Below, in pieces: positions 1 through 8,079 of a stretch of DNA of 64,000 bases. This DNA is from JBBDIP01 sp050260675 (GTDB taxonomy: Bacteria; Bacillota; Sulfobacillia; Fermentithermobacillales; Fermentithermobacillaceae): NCBI GenBank assembly GCA_050260675.1, contig JBLNCN010000011.1, forward strand, positions 558,001-622,000, given 5' to 3'. How positions within the stretch are numbered: the stretch's first letter is position 1; each line of letters starts with the position of its first letter. The notes beneath the pieces were generated by a model. It worked only from the letters and a program-made list of their open reading frames with translations. It was not told where the DNA came from and ran no database searches. Both the position numbers and the translations under genes were made by a program.

Positions 1-118
1 TCGTGGTTGATGTCGACCTAAGTGGATTGCGACCTTCAGAGGACAGCCAAGAACGGAGGTGAGCAGGCATCAGTTATGATATGGACGCTGCTGCTTTGAG
101 CCTCGCAAACCGCTCCTA

Positions 119-1279
119 TTAGTGGGATCCGGGCGGCATCACGATATCGATAGCCTGCCGGTACTTCGGAACATCCGTGCGCTTTAGATCTGGGTTGATC
201 CCTCGCGCAAGCGACATCCAGTAGACCATCATCTGCATGGGATAGGCCAGAAGGGGCGGAGTGAAGTACTCGCGAATCCCGGGCGCCATGAGTTCCACTG
301 TTGTGATATCGCCCGCGCCAGTATCGTCGGGAATCGCAGTGTAGGGAGCCGTAGTCACGTTGAGCACCGACGCGCCAATCACCTGAGCCGCCCGGCATAG
401 ATCCCGAATCTTCCCGAGGCTGGGGCCGGGCGTCAAGAGCGTGACGAGGAGCGTCTTCTCGTCGAGCATCACCTCGGGGCCGTGAATCGACTCCTCTATC
501 TCCAGGCCTTCAGCCGGCGTGAGTGCAGCCTCCTTGAACTTGAGGGCGACTTCCATTGCCGTCTGGGCATTCGGACCGCCACCGACCACCATAATCCGTT
601 CATACCCCGCATAACGCTCCGCGAGATCCTTGAGTCTTGGGGTCATGGGCTTCATGTCACCCAGTAGCCCAGGGATCTCGCCCATCTCGGATAAGGCCTT
701 CTGAGCCGCATCTTCATCTCGGCCGGTGTAGGCGGCTATGAGGTATCCCTTCACAAGGGACGCCAGGTAGCTCCTGGTCTTCGGAATGGCTGGGTCCATT
801 CCCCCCACGCCCGGCACCACAAAGTCAGCCGTATGCGCGAGCGGTGACTCCGCCACATCGGTGAGGCAGACGGTCATGGCGCCCTTGCGCTTTGCCGCCT
901 CGATTGCCTCCACGTCAACTCTCGTGTGACCCGTGTGGGATACTGCTATCACCGCTGAACTGGGGCCGATTGAGTTGACCTTGTACCTGCCGAACTCGAA
1001 CCCGTTGTACGCATCGGCATCGATACCGCCCAACTCCGCGAGGGCCGCGCCAATGGACATGCTTGCGAAGTACGACGTGCCGCAACCGAGCAAGTACACT
1101 CTCTTTATGCCGCGGGACTTAATCTCCCGCCCGACGCGAGCTGCCGCCTCGGCGACTTCGCCCGCGAGACATCCTCTCAGAATATCCGGTGCGGCCTCAA
1201 TGCCGTCCCACATATGGAATGGATGCGCCGTACGGTCGACGGCTCGTTCGCTTAGGCTTCGGGGTTCGTTGCCGCCCAT
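119..1279 (-). CDS. SIS-domain sugar-phosphate isomerase/deglycase-like protein
   Basis: A 386-residue protein with two SIS (sugar isomerase) domains, the architecture of the isomerase half of GlmS and of FrlB/AgaS-type deglycases and deaminases. The first SIS signature (LLGCGTSYFAS) lies near residues 63-73. It is followed by the phosphosugar-binding SHTGHT loop and a second copy of the fold with GGGPNAQTAMEVALK. There is no N-terminal glutaminase domain, so it cannot draw ammonia from glutamine as full GlmS does. The likely substrate is a phosphorylated amino sugar or glycated amino acid, acted on in the cytosol; the exact substrate cannot be read from sequence. The open frame extends further upstream, but the start at 1279 is preceded by a clean AGGAGG about 8 nt away. 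It lies 17 nt downstream of the ABC transporter gene and may share its transcript. Confidence 0.85.
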   Translation of the reverse strand: MGGNEPRSLSERAVDRTAHPFHMWDGIEAAPDILRGCLAGEVAEAAARVGREIKSRGIKRVYLLGCGTSYFASMSIGAALAELGGIDADAYNGFEFGRYKVNSIGPSSAVIAVSHTGHTRVDVEAIEAAKRKGAMTVCLTDVAESPLAHTADFVVPGVGGMDPAIPKTRSYLASLVKGYLIAAYTGRDEDAAQKALSEMGEIPGLLGDMKPMTPRLKDLAERYAGYERIMVVGGGPNAQTAMEVALKFKEAALTPAEGLEIEESIHGPEVMLDEKTLLVTLLTPGPSLGKIRDLCRAAQVIGASVLNVTTAPYTAIPDDTGAGDITTVELMAPGIREYFTPPLLAYPMQMMVYWMSLARGINPDLKRTDVPKYRQAIDIVMPPGSH

Positions 1280-1296
1280 GGTAGATAAGCCTCCTG

Positions 1297-2610
1297 CTAT
1301 CCATGATCCTCTACTGACTTGCCTGTGTCGGTACGGTAGTAACCAGCTTGTGCCTCCCACATGCGAGCATATAAGCCACCGCGGTCTAGCAATTCGTCGT
1401 GGCTACCAAGCTCGACGATCTCGCCTTTGCTGAAGACTGCGATCCTATCGCAGAACCGGCAGCTAGCCAGTCGGTGGGATATAAAGATTGTCGTCTTGTT
1501 GCCAATGAGATTGTTGAACCGCTCGTAGACCTCAAGCTCCATCTGAGGATCAAGAGCTGCTGTTGGCTCGTCTAGAATTGCGATGTTGGCATCTTTGTAA
1601 AGTGCCCTGGCGATAGCCAGGCGTTGGAGCTGTCCGCCAGATAACTCGACGCCTTCTTCATCAAGGCTCTTCCCAAGGATTGTATTGAGGCCCATAGGAA
1701 GACTCTCCAGCGTGGACCAGAAACCGGCTCTCTCAAGCGCTGATTTCAGTCTGTCTCCATCATGGTCACTGGAAATCGTCACGGCCTCTGAAATGGTGAG
1801 TGGCAGCATCCTATAGTCCTGGAAGACGACTGAGAAAAGGCTATTCAGAGACCGCCGGCTAAGCTCTCGGATGTTTACGCCATCTACCAGGATTTCGCCC
1901 TTGTCGGGATCGTATAGCCGAGTCAAGAGTTTGACTAGAGTTGTCTTTCCAGCACCATTTTCGCCCACAATCGATAACTTTTCACCAGCCCTGCGCCTTG
2001 CATTTCGTGACAACAATCTATTAATGTTGATCTCATCGCGACGGATTTTCGTGTTTGCCGCAGAGTTCAGCACGATAAGTCCCATTGTCACCAAAACATA
2101 GAGTGGATTGAGTATTAGCAGAACGTAGCTGGTTAGTAGCGCCGATATTACGTTATGGGATAGCTGGCACACTCGGCTTATCATCCCAAAGACACCAGTC
2201 CGATAGTCGTTGAAAGCCCAAGTGCCTCGCTCAAAGGCATCCATCAGCTCCGGTTTTTCAAGGCTTTCATAGGACAATCTCATGTACTTTTCCCCGGCCT
2301 TCATGTTGACGTAAAGCCGCAGGGATTCAAAGTAGGCCGAGAGGTTGATCCCGCTGGCTGATTTCACGCTTCCTGAAACCGCCATTAACAGACCGAAGAT
2401 CGCCGCGAGAACAAACAAGTTCCTGAGATCCTTGCCAACCGTGATCTCCTGGATAATCAGTTTGGGAAGGAATACCGGCGTCACTTGGTTTATGGCTGAA
2501 GAAATGATGTTGACAGCCATAACACTTAATACAACCGGTTTGAACTCGAGAATACGGGCGAGTATGTAGCGAATGTTGCTGAATGTGGTGAATTGCTTCG
2601 CAGGTGGCAT
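1297..2610 (-). CDS. ABC exporter with apparent internal deletion (fused permease/ATPase)
   Basis: A 437-residue type I ABC exporter half-transporter, where about 580-620 residues are usual. Residues 1-200 carry the N-terminal membrane segments (hydrophobic stretches near 28-50, 63-85 and 155-185). The sequence then jumps at about residues 198-210 straight into the nucleotide-binding domain: Walker A GENGAGKTT near 216-224, Q-loop VVFQDYR, signature LSGGQLQR, Walker B NIAILDEP and H-loop ISHRLAS. The last two membrane helices, the second coupling helix and the beginning of the ATPase domain before Walker A are missing, with the reading frame kept. This looks like an in-frame deletion of roughly 170 codons around position 1985-2015. 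The protein is probably non-functional as an exporter unless a partner supplies the lost parts. Substrate unknown. Confidence 0.8.
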   Translation of the reverse strand: MPPAKQFTTFSNIRYILARILEFKPVVLSVMAVNIISSAINQVTPVFLPKLIIQEITVGKDLRNLFVLAAIFGLLMAVSGSVKSASGINLSAYFESLRLYVNMKAGEKYMRLSYESLEKPELMDAFERGTWAFNDYRTGVFGMISRVCQLSHNVISALLTSYVLLILNPLYVLVTMGLIVLNSAANTKIRRDEININRLLSRNARRRAGEKLSIVGENGAGKTTLVKLLTRLYDPDKGEILVDGVNIRELSRRSLNSLFSVVFQDYRMLPLTISEAVTISSDHDGDRLKSALERAGFWSTLESLPMGLNTILGKSLDEEGVELSGGQLQRLAIARALYKDANIAILDEPTAALDPQMELEVYERFNNLIGNKTTIFISHRLASCRFCDRIAVFSKGEIVELGSHDELLDRGGLYARMWEAQAGYYRTDTGKSVEDHG

Positions 2611-3336
2611 CAGAGTACCATGTTCAGCTCATGTTCAGGGTTCAAAGATCTTAGCATCACGGCGCTAGATCGGGACCTCCCTTTCTGGCTGACGCACAGG
2701 TCTAGCTAGACTTGCAAACAAAGCTCACCAAGGTATTACGCCCGGCGCCAAGTTATATATCTCTACAATTCAGGAGATTCGCTCATTGCTCATCACTTCC
2801 TGCTATTGTGACTGAAGCATTTCAGTTGGCACTTACTATGTGTGCCTCGCGGGGCAAAGGTAAGGCCCAGATGCCGGGAAAAGGAGGATTGGTGCCCTGA
2901 CCTCCAGGTGGCTGGCGGCAGGTGTAGGTCAGACCCCCACCTTGCCCCTTTCACGTGGAAGCCAGACCAACAGATCGTGAGAATCACAATCGCCGGCTGA
3001 AAAAGGTGTACCCCAGCTAATGCTCTGGCCCACAGATGTCCGAGGCTAGGTGAAGGTTTGGCCCCCAACTCCAACTCGGTGGGTGATGGTAGCACCCACA
3101 CATCAAGTGTGCCGGTGTTACCGCTAGAGGCCGGGACCCTCCACCTGTTGATCTGACCGCCAAGTCCCGGGCGCTAGATGCTGGTCTGGCCTACGCCTTC
3201 GCCACACTGGATGGTGGTCTGACCCACAGACCCGCGCGCTGAGGAAAAGCCCGAGGATTGCATATAGCCCGCTCATGTCAACGTAGCCAGTCAGGCATGG
3301 GATGTTGTGCAAGGGGGCGGTTTGAACCCCTGACGA
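2611..3336. other. Gene-free stretch with decayed repeats
   Basis: No convincing gene is visible. Conceptual translations of the minus strand show two related segments, one around 2895-2950 and one around 3140-3185, both reading H-L-x-P-x-T-W-R-S. This means a degenerate repeat of about 40 bp rather than a protein gene. Short motifs built on GGTCTGAC and GTCAGACC recur through 2900-3230. The pattern resembles the multiple transposase-binding repeats at the ends of some insertion sequences, but no transposase gene is present. Confidence 0.4.
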
Positions 3337-4314
3337 TTAGGGCACTGCGTGACATACTCGCTGCGCCCCATCATCGAGCCACTTTTGTAGTTCAGTAAAG
3401 AGGACAGGCAGAATCTGCGGATAAGTCATCGTGTCGGGAGTGGTTGGAAACAACCTGACCTCACGCATCTCGGATCCCGGCGGCAACTCTGCGAGCGCTT
3501 CCACCTCGGCATAAAACACCTGACCGTAGGAGAACTCGGTTGACCCATGGACTGCGTAGTCAAATACGGGCTGGATATGGAACTCCTTCGCACCTGTTTC
3601 CTCGCGAAACTCGCGTCTGGCGCAGTCCATAGGCATTTCGCCTTTTTCGATTTTGCCGCCTGCAGTCTCCCAAGAGTCACGGTCCCTGTGACGGGCATAC
3701 AGCCACTTACCTCTATGGCGGGCGAGGATAACGGTATAGCGGTATGTTCGCAGCTCGCCGAGCGGGTATGTGACAACCCGCAGAGGCTTACCGGGCTTTG
3801 TGTAGAAACGTTCGGCAACGCTCACCGCCGTCGCATGGTAGTCGTTCGTGCCGTCGATATGTATGAGAGGACACGGATACTCCAAAGCTCGTTGCTCAAG
3901 CTCAGCAATATCCCGTGTAGCAGCGAATTCTCTAAATCTACGTTGCTGCTCGTACATGTCGCCGCCCTCGCGCACTCTGTCGCCCCAACGCTCATACTCC
4001 CGGCTTTCTATGCGCTTGAGGCGAACATCAGTGGGAACCGTGATAAACATCGCCAGGTCAAACGCACCTAGAAACTCTTCCCCCCAACCGGAAATGTCGC
4101 CGGACATAACGAAAGAACCGTGCTTCCTTATGTCGGAAAGCAGCATCTGGTTGCGTTCTTCTTTGGGACGTATCGCAGTATATGGGATATATGTTGGGTA
4201 GAAGTAGTACCGCTCCACGTCAAAGTGTGCGAAGTTGAGTACACGCGCGAGCTCACGTCCGAGGGTCGATTTGCCGCTGCCGTTCGCCCCAAGCAGTACA
4301 ATGCCGTGTGCCAT
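3337..4314 (-). CDS. P-loop kinase-like domain fused to NUDIX hydrolase
   Basis: A 325-residue two-domain protein. Residues 1-170 form a small P-loop nucleoside- or shikimate-kinase-like domain with Walker A GANGSGKS at 9-16 and an R-rich lid region (DVRLKRIESREYERW). Residues 185-310 form a NUDIX domain whose box (GGKIEKGE, then REFREETGA) fits the consensus G-x5-E-x7-REUxEExGU. It should hydrolyse a nucleoside-diphosphate-linked substrate and may phosphorylate a small molecule; neither substrate can be predicted. I chose the start at 4314 because GGAGG lies 8 nt upstream; the longer start at 4332 has no ribosome site. It stands alone between the repeat stretch and the tRNA cluster. Confidence 0.8.
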   Translation of the reverse strand: MAHGIVLLGANGSGKSTLGRELARVLNFAHFDVERYYFYPTYIPYTAIRPKEERNQMLLSDIRKHGSFVMSGDISGWGEEFLGAFDLAMFITVPTDVRLKRIESREYERWGDRVREGGDMYEQQRRFREFAATRDIAELEQRALEYPCPLIHIDGTNDYHATAVSVAERFYTKPGKPLRVVTYPLGELRTYRYTVILARHRGKWLYARHRDRDSWETAGGKIEKGEMPMDCARREFREETGAKEFHIQPVFDYAVHGSTEFSYGQVFYAEVEALAELPPGSEMREVRLFPTTPDTMTYPQILPVLFTELQKWLDDGAQRVCHAVP

Positions 4315-4385
4315 ACTAAGCCTCCGGATCAAACTCTACAGCGGCCGACCACACCATACACTCTCGCGGGAAACCGTTCTAGCCT

Positions 4386-4472
4386 TGGTGCGAGGGAGGG
4401 GATTTGAACCCCTACGCCGATTAAGGCACTGGATCCTAAGTCCAGCTCGTCTGCCAGTTCCGACACCCTCGC
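4386..4472 (-). tRNA. tRNA-Leu (UAG anticodon)
   Basis: Class II tRNA with a long variable arm. The acceptor GCGAGGG pairs with CCCUCGC, the anticodon loop contains UAG, the T-arm is GGGGTTCAAATCCCC and the CCA end is encoded. It is the last gene of the seven-tRNA cluster. Confidence 0.95.
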
Positions 4473-4554
4473 ACGCACGTGCTCATCTATATCGCAGGTA
4501 TACCACCAGGATAGGCGCTGAGGCCATAGTGGCGGTTCGCGTACAAGTGAACAA

Positions 4555-4629
4555 TGGTGGGCCATGATGGACTCGAACCATCGACTCCCCGCTTAAAAGG
4601 CGGGTGCTCTACCACTGAGCTAATGGCCC
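4555..4629 (-). tRNA. tRNA-Lys (UUU anticodon)
   Basis: Full cloverleaf: acceptor GGGCCAT pairs with ATGGCCC, the anticodon stem CCCGC/GCGGG encloses loop CTTTTAA (anticodon UUU), the T-loop is GTTCGAGTC and CCA is encoded. Confidence 0.95.
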
Positions 4630-4634
4630 AATTT

Positions 4635-4709
4635 TGGCTGGGGCGGTAGGATTCGAACCTACGAATGTCAGCTCCAAAGGCTGAAGCCTTACCGCTTGGC
4701 CACGCCCCA
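4635..4709 (-). tRNA. tRNA-Gln (UUG anticodon)
   Basis: Acceptor TGGGGCG pairs with CGCCCCA, the discriminator is G, the anticodon loop CTTTGGA gives UUG, and CCA is encoded. It sits 5 nt from the Lys gene, so the pair must be processed from one transcript. Confidence 0.95.
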
Positions 4710-4749
4710 GCGCTCTGTCATCGCCCTCATGCAGAGAGCGAACCTTACT

Positions 4750-4826
4750 TGGCGCGCCCGGCAGGGCTCGAACCTGCAACCTACAGATCCGAAGTCTGTC
4801 GCTCTATCCAGTTGCGCTACGGGCGC
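4750..4826 (-). tRNA. tRNA-Arg (UCG anticodon)
   Basis: Acceptor GCGCCCG pairs with CGGGCGC, the anticodon loop CTTCGGA gives UCG, the T-loop is GTTCGAGCC and CCA is encoded. Confidence 0.95.
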
Positions 4827-4873
4827 TCGACTCACGCTCTCGCGCGGAGAGCCGCCGGGCACAAAAACAAAAT

Positions 4874-4951
4874 TGGGGTGAATGATGGGACTCGAACCCA
4901 CGGCCTCCAGGGCCACAACCTGGCGCTCTAACCAACTGAGCTACATCCACC
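4874..4951 (-). tRNA. tRNA-His (GUG anticodon)
   Basis: Acceptor GTGGATG pairs with CATTCAC, including one G-U pair. The extra G at position -1 faces a C discriminator, the histidine identity mark. The anticodon loop TTGTGGC gives GUG, and CCA is encoded. Confidence 0.95.
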
Positions 4952-4970
4952 ACATCTTAGCGACCCTATT

Positions 4971-5046
4971 TGGCGCGCCTGGAAGGAATCGAACCTTCGA
5001 CTCCCTGCTTAGAAGGCAGGTGCTCTATCCCCTGAGCTACAGGCGC
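4971..5046 (-). tRNA. tRNA-Arg (UCU anticodon)
   Basis: Acceptor GCGCCTG pairs with CAGGCGC, the anticodon loop CTTCTAA gives UCU, the T-loop is GTTCGATTC and CCA is encoded. It lies 2 nt from the Gly gene. Confidence 0.95.
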
Positions 5047-5048
5047 GC

Positions 5049-5122
<74 letters not shown>

Positions 5123-5163
5123 ACGCACAAAGACGCAGGACCGGCTGCCCGGCCGCATGCATC

Positions 5164-5192
5164 ATTTTACACTCGCGAGGTAAGCGGGTCAA
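5164..5192 (-). promoter_or_regulatory. Promoter of the seven-tRNA cluster
   Basis: On the minus strand, TTGACC (-35), a 17-nt spacer and TAAAAT (-10) put transcription start near 5157, about 35 nt before tRNA-Gly. It is an almost consensus sigma-70 promoter, in keeping with a highly expressed tRNA operon. Confidence 0.75.
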
Positions 5193-5223
5193 GCGAGGTT
5201 GCCCTGTTCAGGGACACAACCAC

Positions 5224-5262
5224 ACGGGCCGCGCGTGTCTTCCGTGTCCACGCGTGGCCCGC
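5224..5262 (-). terminator. Strong GC hairpin after the HxxG-protein gene
   Basis: CGGGCCGCGCGTG and CACGCGTGGCCCG form a 13-nt stem with one mismatch around an 11-nt loop, starting about 14 nt past the stop codon at 5276. The following sequence has no clear U-run, so it may stabilise the mRNA end or act as a weak terminator of the riboswitch-controlled operon before the tRNA promoter. Confidence 0.45.
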
Positions 5263-5275
5263 GTATCAAAGCTCA

Positions 5276-6964
5276 TCACAGACCTGACGCAACCTTGGCG
5301 CCCGGCACTGCCTCCGTGAGAATCGAAGAGACCCTGGCCTCTTCGGAGATTGGTTTCCGAGCGGCGGGATCCACCGCGACACAGGCCCCGTCCACGATGG
5401 ACGTAACCACTTTCCCGCACGCGCTGGGATTCCCCTGGAGGTGCGGGGCGTCGAGCAGCCCAGCCTTTACTGCAAGCGCCAGCGTGACGGGATCGGTAAA
5501 TGGATCGTCGCCTACCCCGCTCTGTCCGCGCTGCGTCTCGTGGAGGCGCTCAATCGCTCGGAGCAGAGTCCACGCCTCCTGGATGAGGCGGTCCCGCCTG
5601 CGCCGGACTCCGTCATCCCTGGTCATGTCGGGCATGCCCGTAAGGCAGTTCCGGATGACTCCCCGGGCAATCCTGCAGCTCTCGATGACCTCGGATGCGC
5701 CTGCGATGTGATGGCCCTCGCAGTAGCCGACGACATGCACTATGTGTGGCCGCAGGTTCATGCTCACCAGCGTCGAGGTCGCCAGCTGGCCTCTTGCCTG
5801 GCCAAGGTCTACCGGGAAGCTGGCCAGTCCCGCCCGGACCTGACGCCATACACGGAAGTCCGGGTCCTCCAGCGTCCGTACCATCTCGAGCTTCGCCAGC
5901 ATCTTCCCGAGGTCGGCGGTCGCGCTGGTCCCCGGCGGCGTGTTGAACATAAACTGCGCGATGTAATCCCGCACGCCGACCTTTTTGGCGTTGTACGCCG
6001 CAAGGTAGAAGGCGGTCACTGCTACCACGTCGGGAGCGTCGCGGAGGCTCCAGTGGTGGGACTCGTTGACCTCGACGGGGATGCCTCTCTCAGCGTGCCA
6101 CCGCATCGCTTCCTGGCCCTGAGTGATCGATTCAACGACCCCTCTGGGACCTCGCCCGTCCAACACGTTGTACCAGAGCAGAGGTATGGCGGCCCAGGCA
6201 TTGTGAATGGTGTCGCGGAGCACTTCGGCGAACCGGATCACATCTCGGGTCCCGCTGTAGCAACGCATCAGCGGGCGGTTGCCGCGCCGGGATGCTTCGT
6301 ACAGCGCCCTAAAGTCTGCGGGGGTGCGAACAGGCACTCCTCCCGCGCCGTCCTGGTCGTGGTCCATCTCGTCGGGCCTGAAAAACGACTCCTGGGCATT
6401 CTGGTCCGGACCCAATGAGATGACGTCGAGCACGCCCGCTTCTGCAATCTCCCCTATCCCCCTTACCGTGTCGATCATGGAGGGCAGGCCGAAATGGTGC
6501 CTTATGAGAGGATAAGGCGACTTCCACTCGATGCGGGGGATAAGGCTTTCGGGGTACTCCCGCCCTGCCGCGGAGATTGTAACGCCCCGCAAAAAGCCTA
6601 TTATCTCGTCGATATCCTCGAGCCCAGAGAATACGGCCTTGAAAATGCCTGCTTCCCGGGCCACCTCCGCCACCGGCGGAGTGCCGCCGAAGAGCAGTTC
6701 AGGCGCTATTCCACGCTCGTCGAGGGCGGCTCGGAGCCGCTTGAACAGGTGACGCGCAGCTTCGGGGTCAAGCCTATAGCCCACAGCCAATACGTCTGCC
6801 TGCTCCTTCGCCGCTATCTCCGCCGCCTCTTCAGGGGACCTGGCTGCGCCGGCGAAGACAGTCGTGTAACCCTGCTGCTGCGCCAGAGCAAGGAAGTTCA
6901 GGACGCCTGCCACGTGGACGCAATCCCCAAGGGACATGCCAATCATCCTGCGATCCTTGGCCAC
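5276..6964 (-). CDS. Putative cobalamin-binding-domain enzyme of unknown reaction
   Basis: A 562-residue protein. Residues 7-130 look like a Rossmann-type B12-binding domain: the opening strand is followed by G-D-C-V-H-V-A-G, giving the HxxG part of the cobalamin motif at 17-20. Alternating strands and helices follow, with a late LLFGG loop where the B12 fold usually has its GG turn. Residues 140-470 are rich in barrel-like segments (VIEIN-type strands, NESHHWSLRDAPDVVAV), which suggests a TIM barrel as in B12-dependent mutases, but I do not recognise the family. Start is GTG at 6964 with GGAGG about 10 nt upstream, overlapping the opine dehydrogenase gene by 22 nt, so the two are translationally linked. 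It is the last gene of an operon under a c-di-AMP riboswitch. The mutase idea is inference only. Confidence 0.6.
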   Translation of the reverse strand: MAKDRRMIGMSLGDCVHVAGVLNFLALAQQQGYTTVFAGAARSPEEAAEIAAKEQADVLAVGYRLDPEAARHLFKRLRAALDERGIAPELLFGGTPPVAEVAREAGIFKAVFSGLEDIDEIIGFLRGVTISAAGREYPESLIPRIEWKSPYPLIRHHFGLPSMIDTVRGIGEIAEAGVLDVISLGPDQNAQESFFRPDEMDHDQDGAGGVPVRTPADFRALYEASRRGNRPLMRCYSGTRDVIRFAEVLRDTIHNAWAAIPLLWYNVLDGRGPRGVVESITQGQEAMRWHAERGIPVEVNESHHWSLRDAPDVVAVTAFYLAAYNAKKVGVRDYIAQFMFNTPPGTSATADLGKMLAKLEMVRTLEDPDFRVWRQVRAGLASFPVDLGQARGQLATSTLVSMNLRPHIVHVVGYCEGHHIAGASEVIESCRIARGVIRNCLTGMPDMTRDDGVRRRRDRLIQEAWTLLRAIERLHETQRGQSGVGDDPFTDPVTLALAVKAGLLDAPHLQGNPSACGKVVTSIVDGACVAVDPAARKPISEEARVSSILTEAVPGAKVASGL

Positions 6965-8079
6965 GATTCTTCACCCTCCTCTACAAATGCCCTGAGCTCG
7001 GGAACGGTCATGTCGCTGACTCGCATTTCATCTGCATCCCTACCCTCCGCCCAGAAATCGCGGTCGAGAAGCCCCTCGGCCACCGCGATGACGGAGCGGA
7101 GCACAGGCGCTCGCAGCCCAGCAAACTCGGCCAGGTGGACGAGAGGCACCAGGCTGAAAGGCACATCCTCGTGGATGTAGCGGGTGTCCAGGGAGTCAGG
7201 CGCCAGGATCCCTCGGTAGGCCGCGTTGGACTGGATGGCCTCGTACAGGTTGTGAGCTGTTACACCGTAGGTGTCTTTCAGCCATTCAAGGGCCGAACGC
7301 GCGCTCACGCCGAGGACCCTGGCTATGGCGACTCGCTCGGCGTCCAGCCGCTCGAGAAGCCTCGCCACCGACCTTGAAATGCCTCCCATGTAGTGCTCGT
7401 ACTTCTCCCCCGCCTCCAGCCTGGTCACGTTGAACAAAGCGGGGACCGGGTGGAAGATGGCGCCCATATTGTCCAGGCTGGTAGCAAGCACGTTGTCGGC
7501 CGGGATGAACTGGGGAAAAGCCGTGCGGACCAGGCTGAGTACCTCCTCAGTCCTGTAAGCCGGCAGAGCTGCCAGCGATACGTGCTTCTTGATGCCGTAG
7601 ATGTGTGAAATCCCAGGCTCCACGGTCCTGCTCGCGAATATGAAAGTGTTTGTCTCCGCCACAGTGATATCGGCGCGGCAACCTGCCCGTTCCAGGTTGG
7701 CCCGAAACGCGAGGGCTCCCCCGGTCCTGCCCGGGTTCAAAACGACCACCTGGCCGTCGACCAGATGCGGGGCGAGCATCCTCGCTACATCCCTGTGCCC
7801 AGAGGCCGGGACGGTGACCATAAGCACATCGGAGCCCCCGCATGCAGACGCGATGTCTCTGGTCACAGCCAAGGGGACGCCTATGCCCTCGGCCGCCCCA
7901 AGGAGGCGAATGCCGCCCCTGGAGTTAACCGCATCGACCTTTCCGGGCGACCGGTTCCACAGCTTGACCCGGAAGCCATGCAACGCCAGGTAACCGGCCA
8001 TGGCTTGCCCGCCGTTGCCGATCCCCAAGACCGCAAAAGACGGAGCGCCCGCCAAAACCATTCCATCCTGAACTGTCAT
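6943..8079 (-). CDS. NAD/NADP octopine/nopaline dehydrogenase family protein
   Basis: A 378-residue dehydrogenase. The N-terminal Rossmann domain has the dinucleotide motif GIGNGG at 19-24. The C-terminal helical domain has the conserved histidine region DNMGAIFHPVPALFN typical of opine dehydrogenases, which reductively join an amino acid to a 2-oxo acid. A ketopantoate-reductase-like activity is a possible alternative within the superfamily. The gene starts ATG at 8079, overlapping the upstream ligase stop as ATGA, with AAGGAGGG before it. This places it in the middle of a three-gene operon (ATP-grasp ligase, dehydrogenase, HxxG protein). Substrates cannot be read from sequence. Confidence 0.85.
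   Translation of the reverse strand: MTVQDGMVLAGAPSFAVLGIGNGGQAMAGYLALHGFRVKLWNRSPGKVDAVNSRGGIRLLGAAEGIGVPLAVTRDIASACGGSDVLMVTVPASGHRDVARMLAPHLVDGQVVVLNPGRTGGALAFRANLERAGCRADITVAETNTFIFASRTVEPGISHIYGIKKHVSLAALPAYRTEEVLSLVRTAFPQFIPADNVLATSLDNMGAIFHPVPALFNVTRLEAGEKYEHYMGGISRSVARLLERLDAERVAIARVLGVSARSALEWLKDTYGVTAHNLYEAIQSNAAYRGILAPDSLDTRYIHEDVPFSLVPLVHLAEFAGLRAPVLRSVIAVAEGLLDRDFWAEGRDADEMRVSDMTVPELRAFVEEGEESWPRIAG

Noticed and set aside
5441..6418. Long plus-strand open frame of 325 codons
   Set aside because: Antisense shadow of the HxxG-protein gene in GC-rich sequence; translation is Arg/Pro/His-rich with no motif. The same applies to 10335-11369, 12478-13326, 13323-14633, 14976-16244, 49476-50321, 55539-56618, 57734-58660 and 61172-61933.
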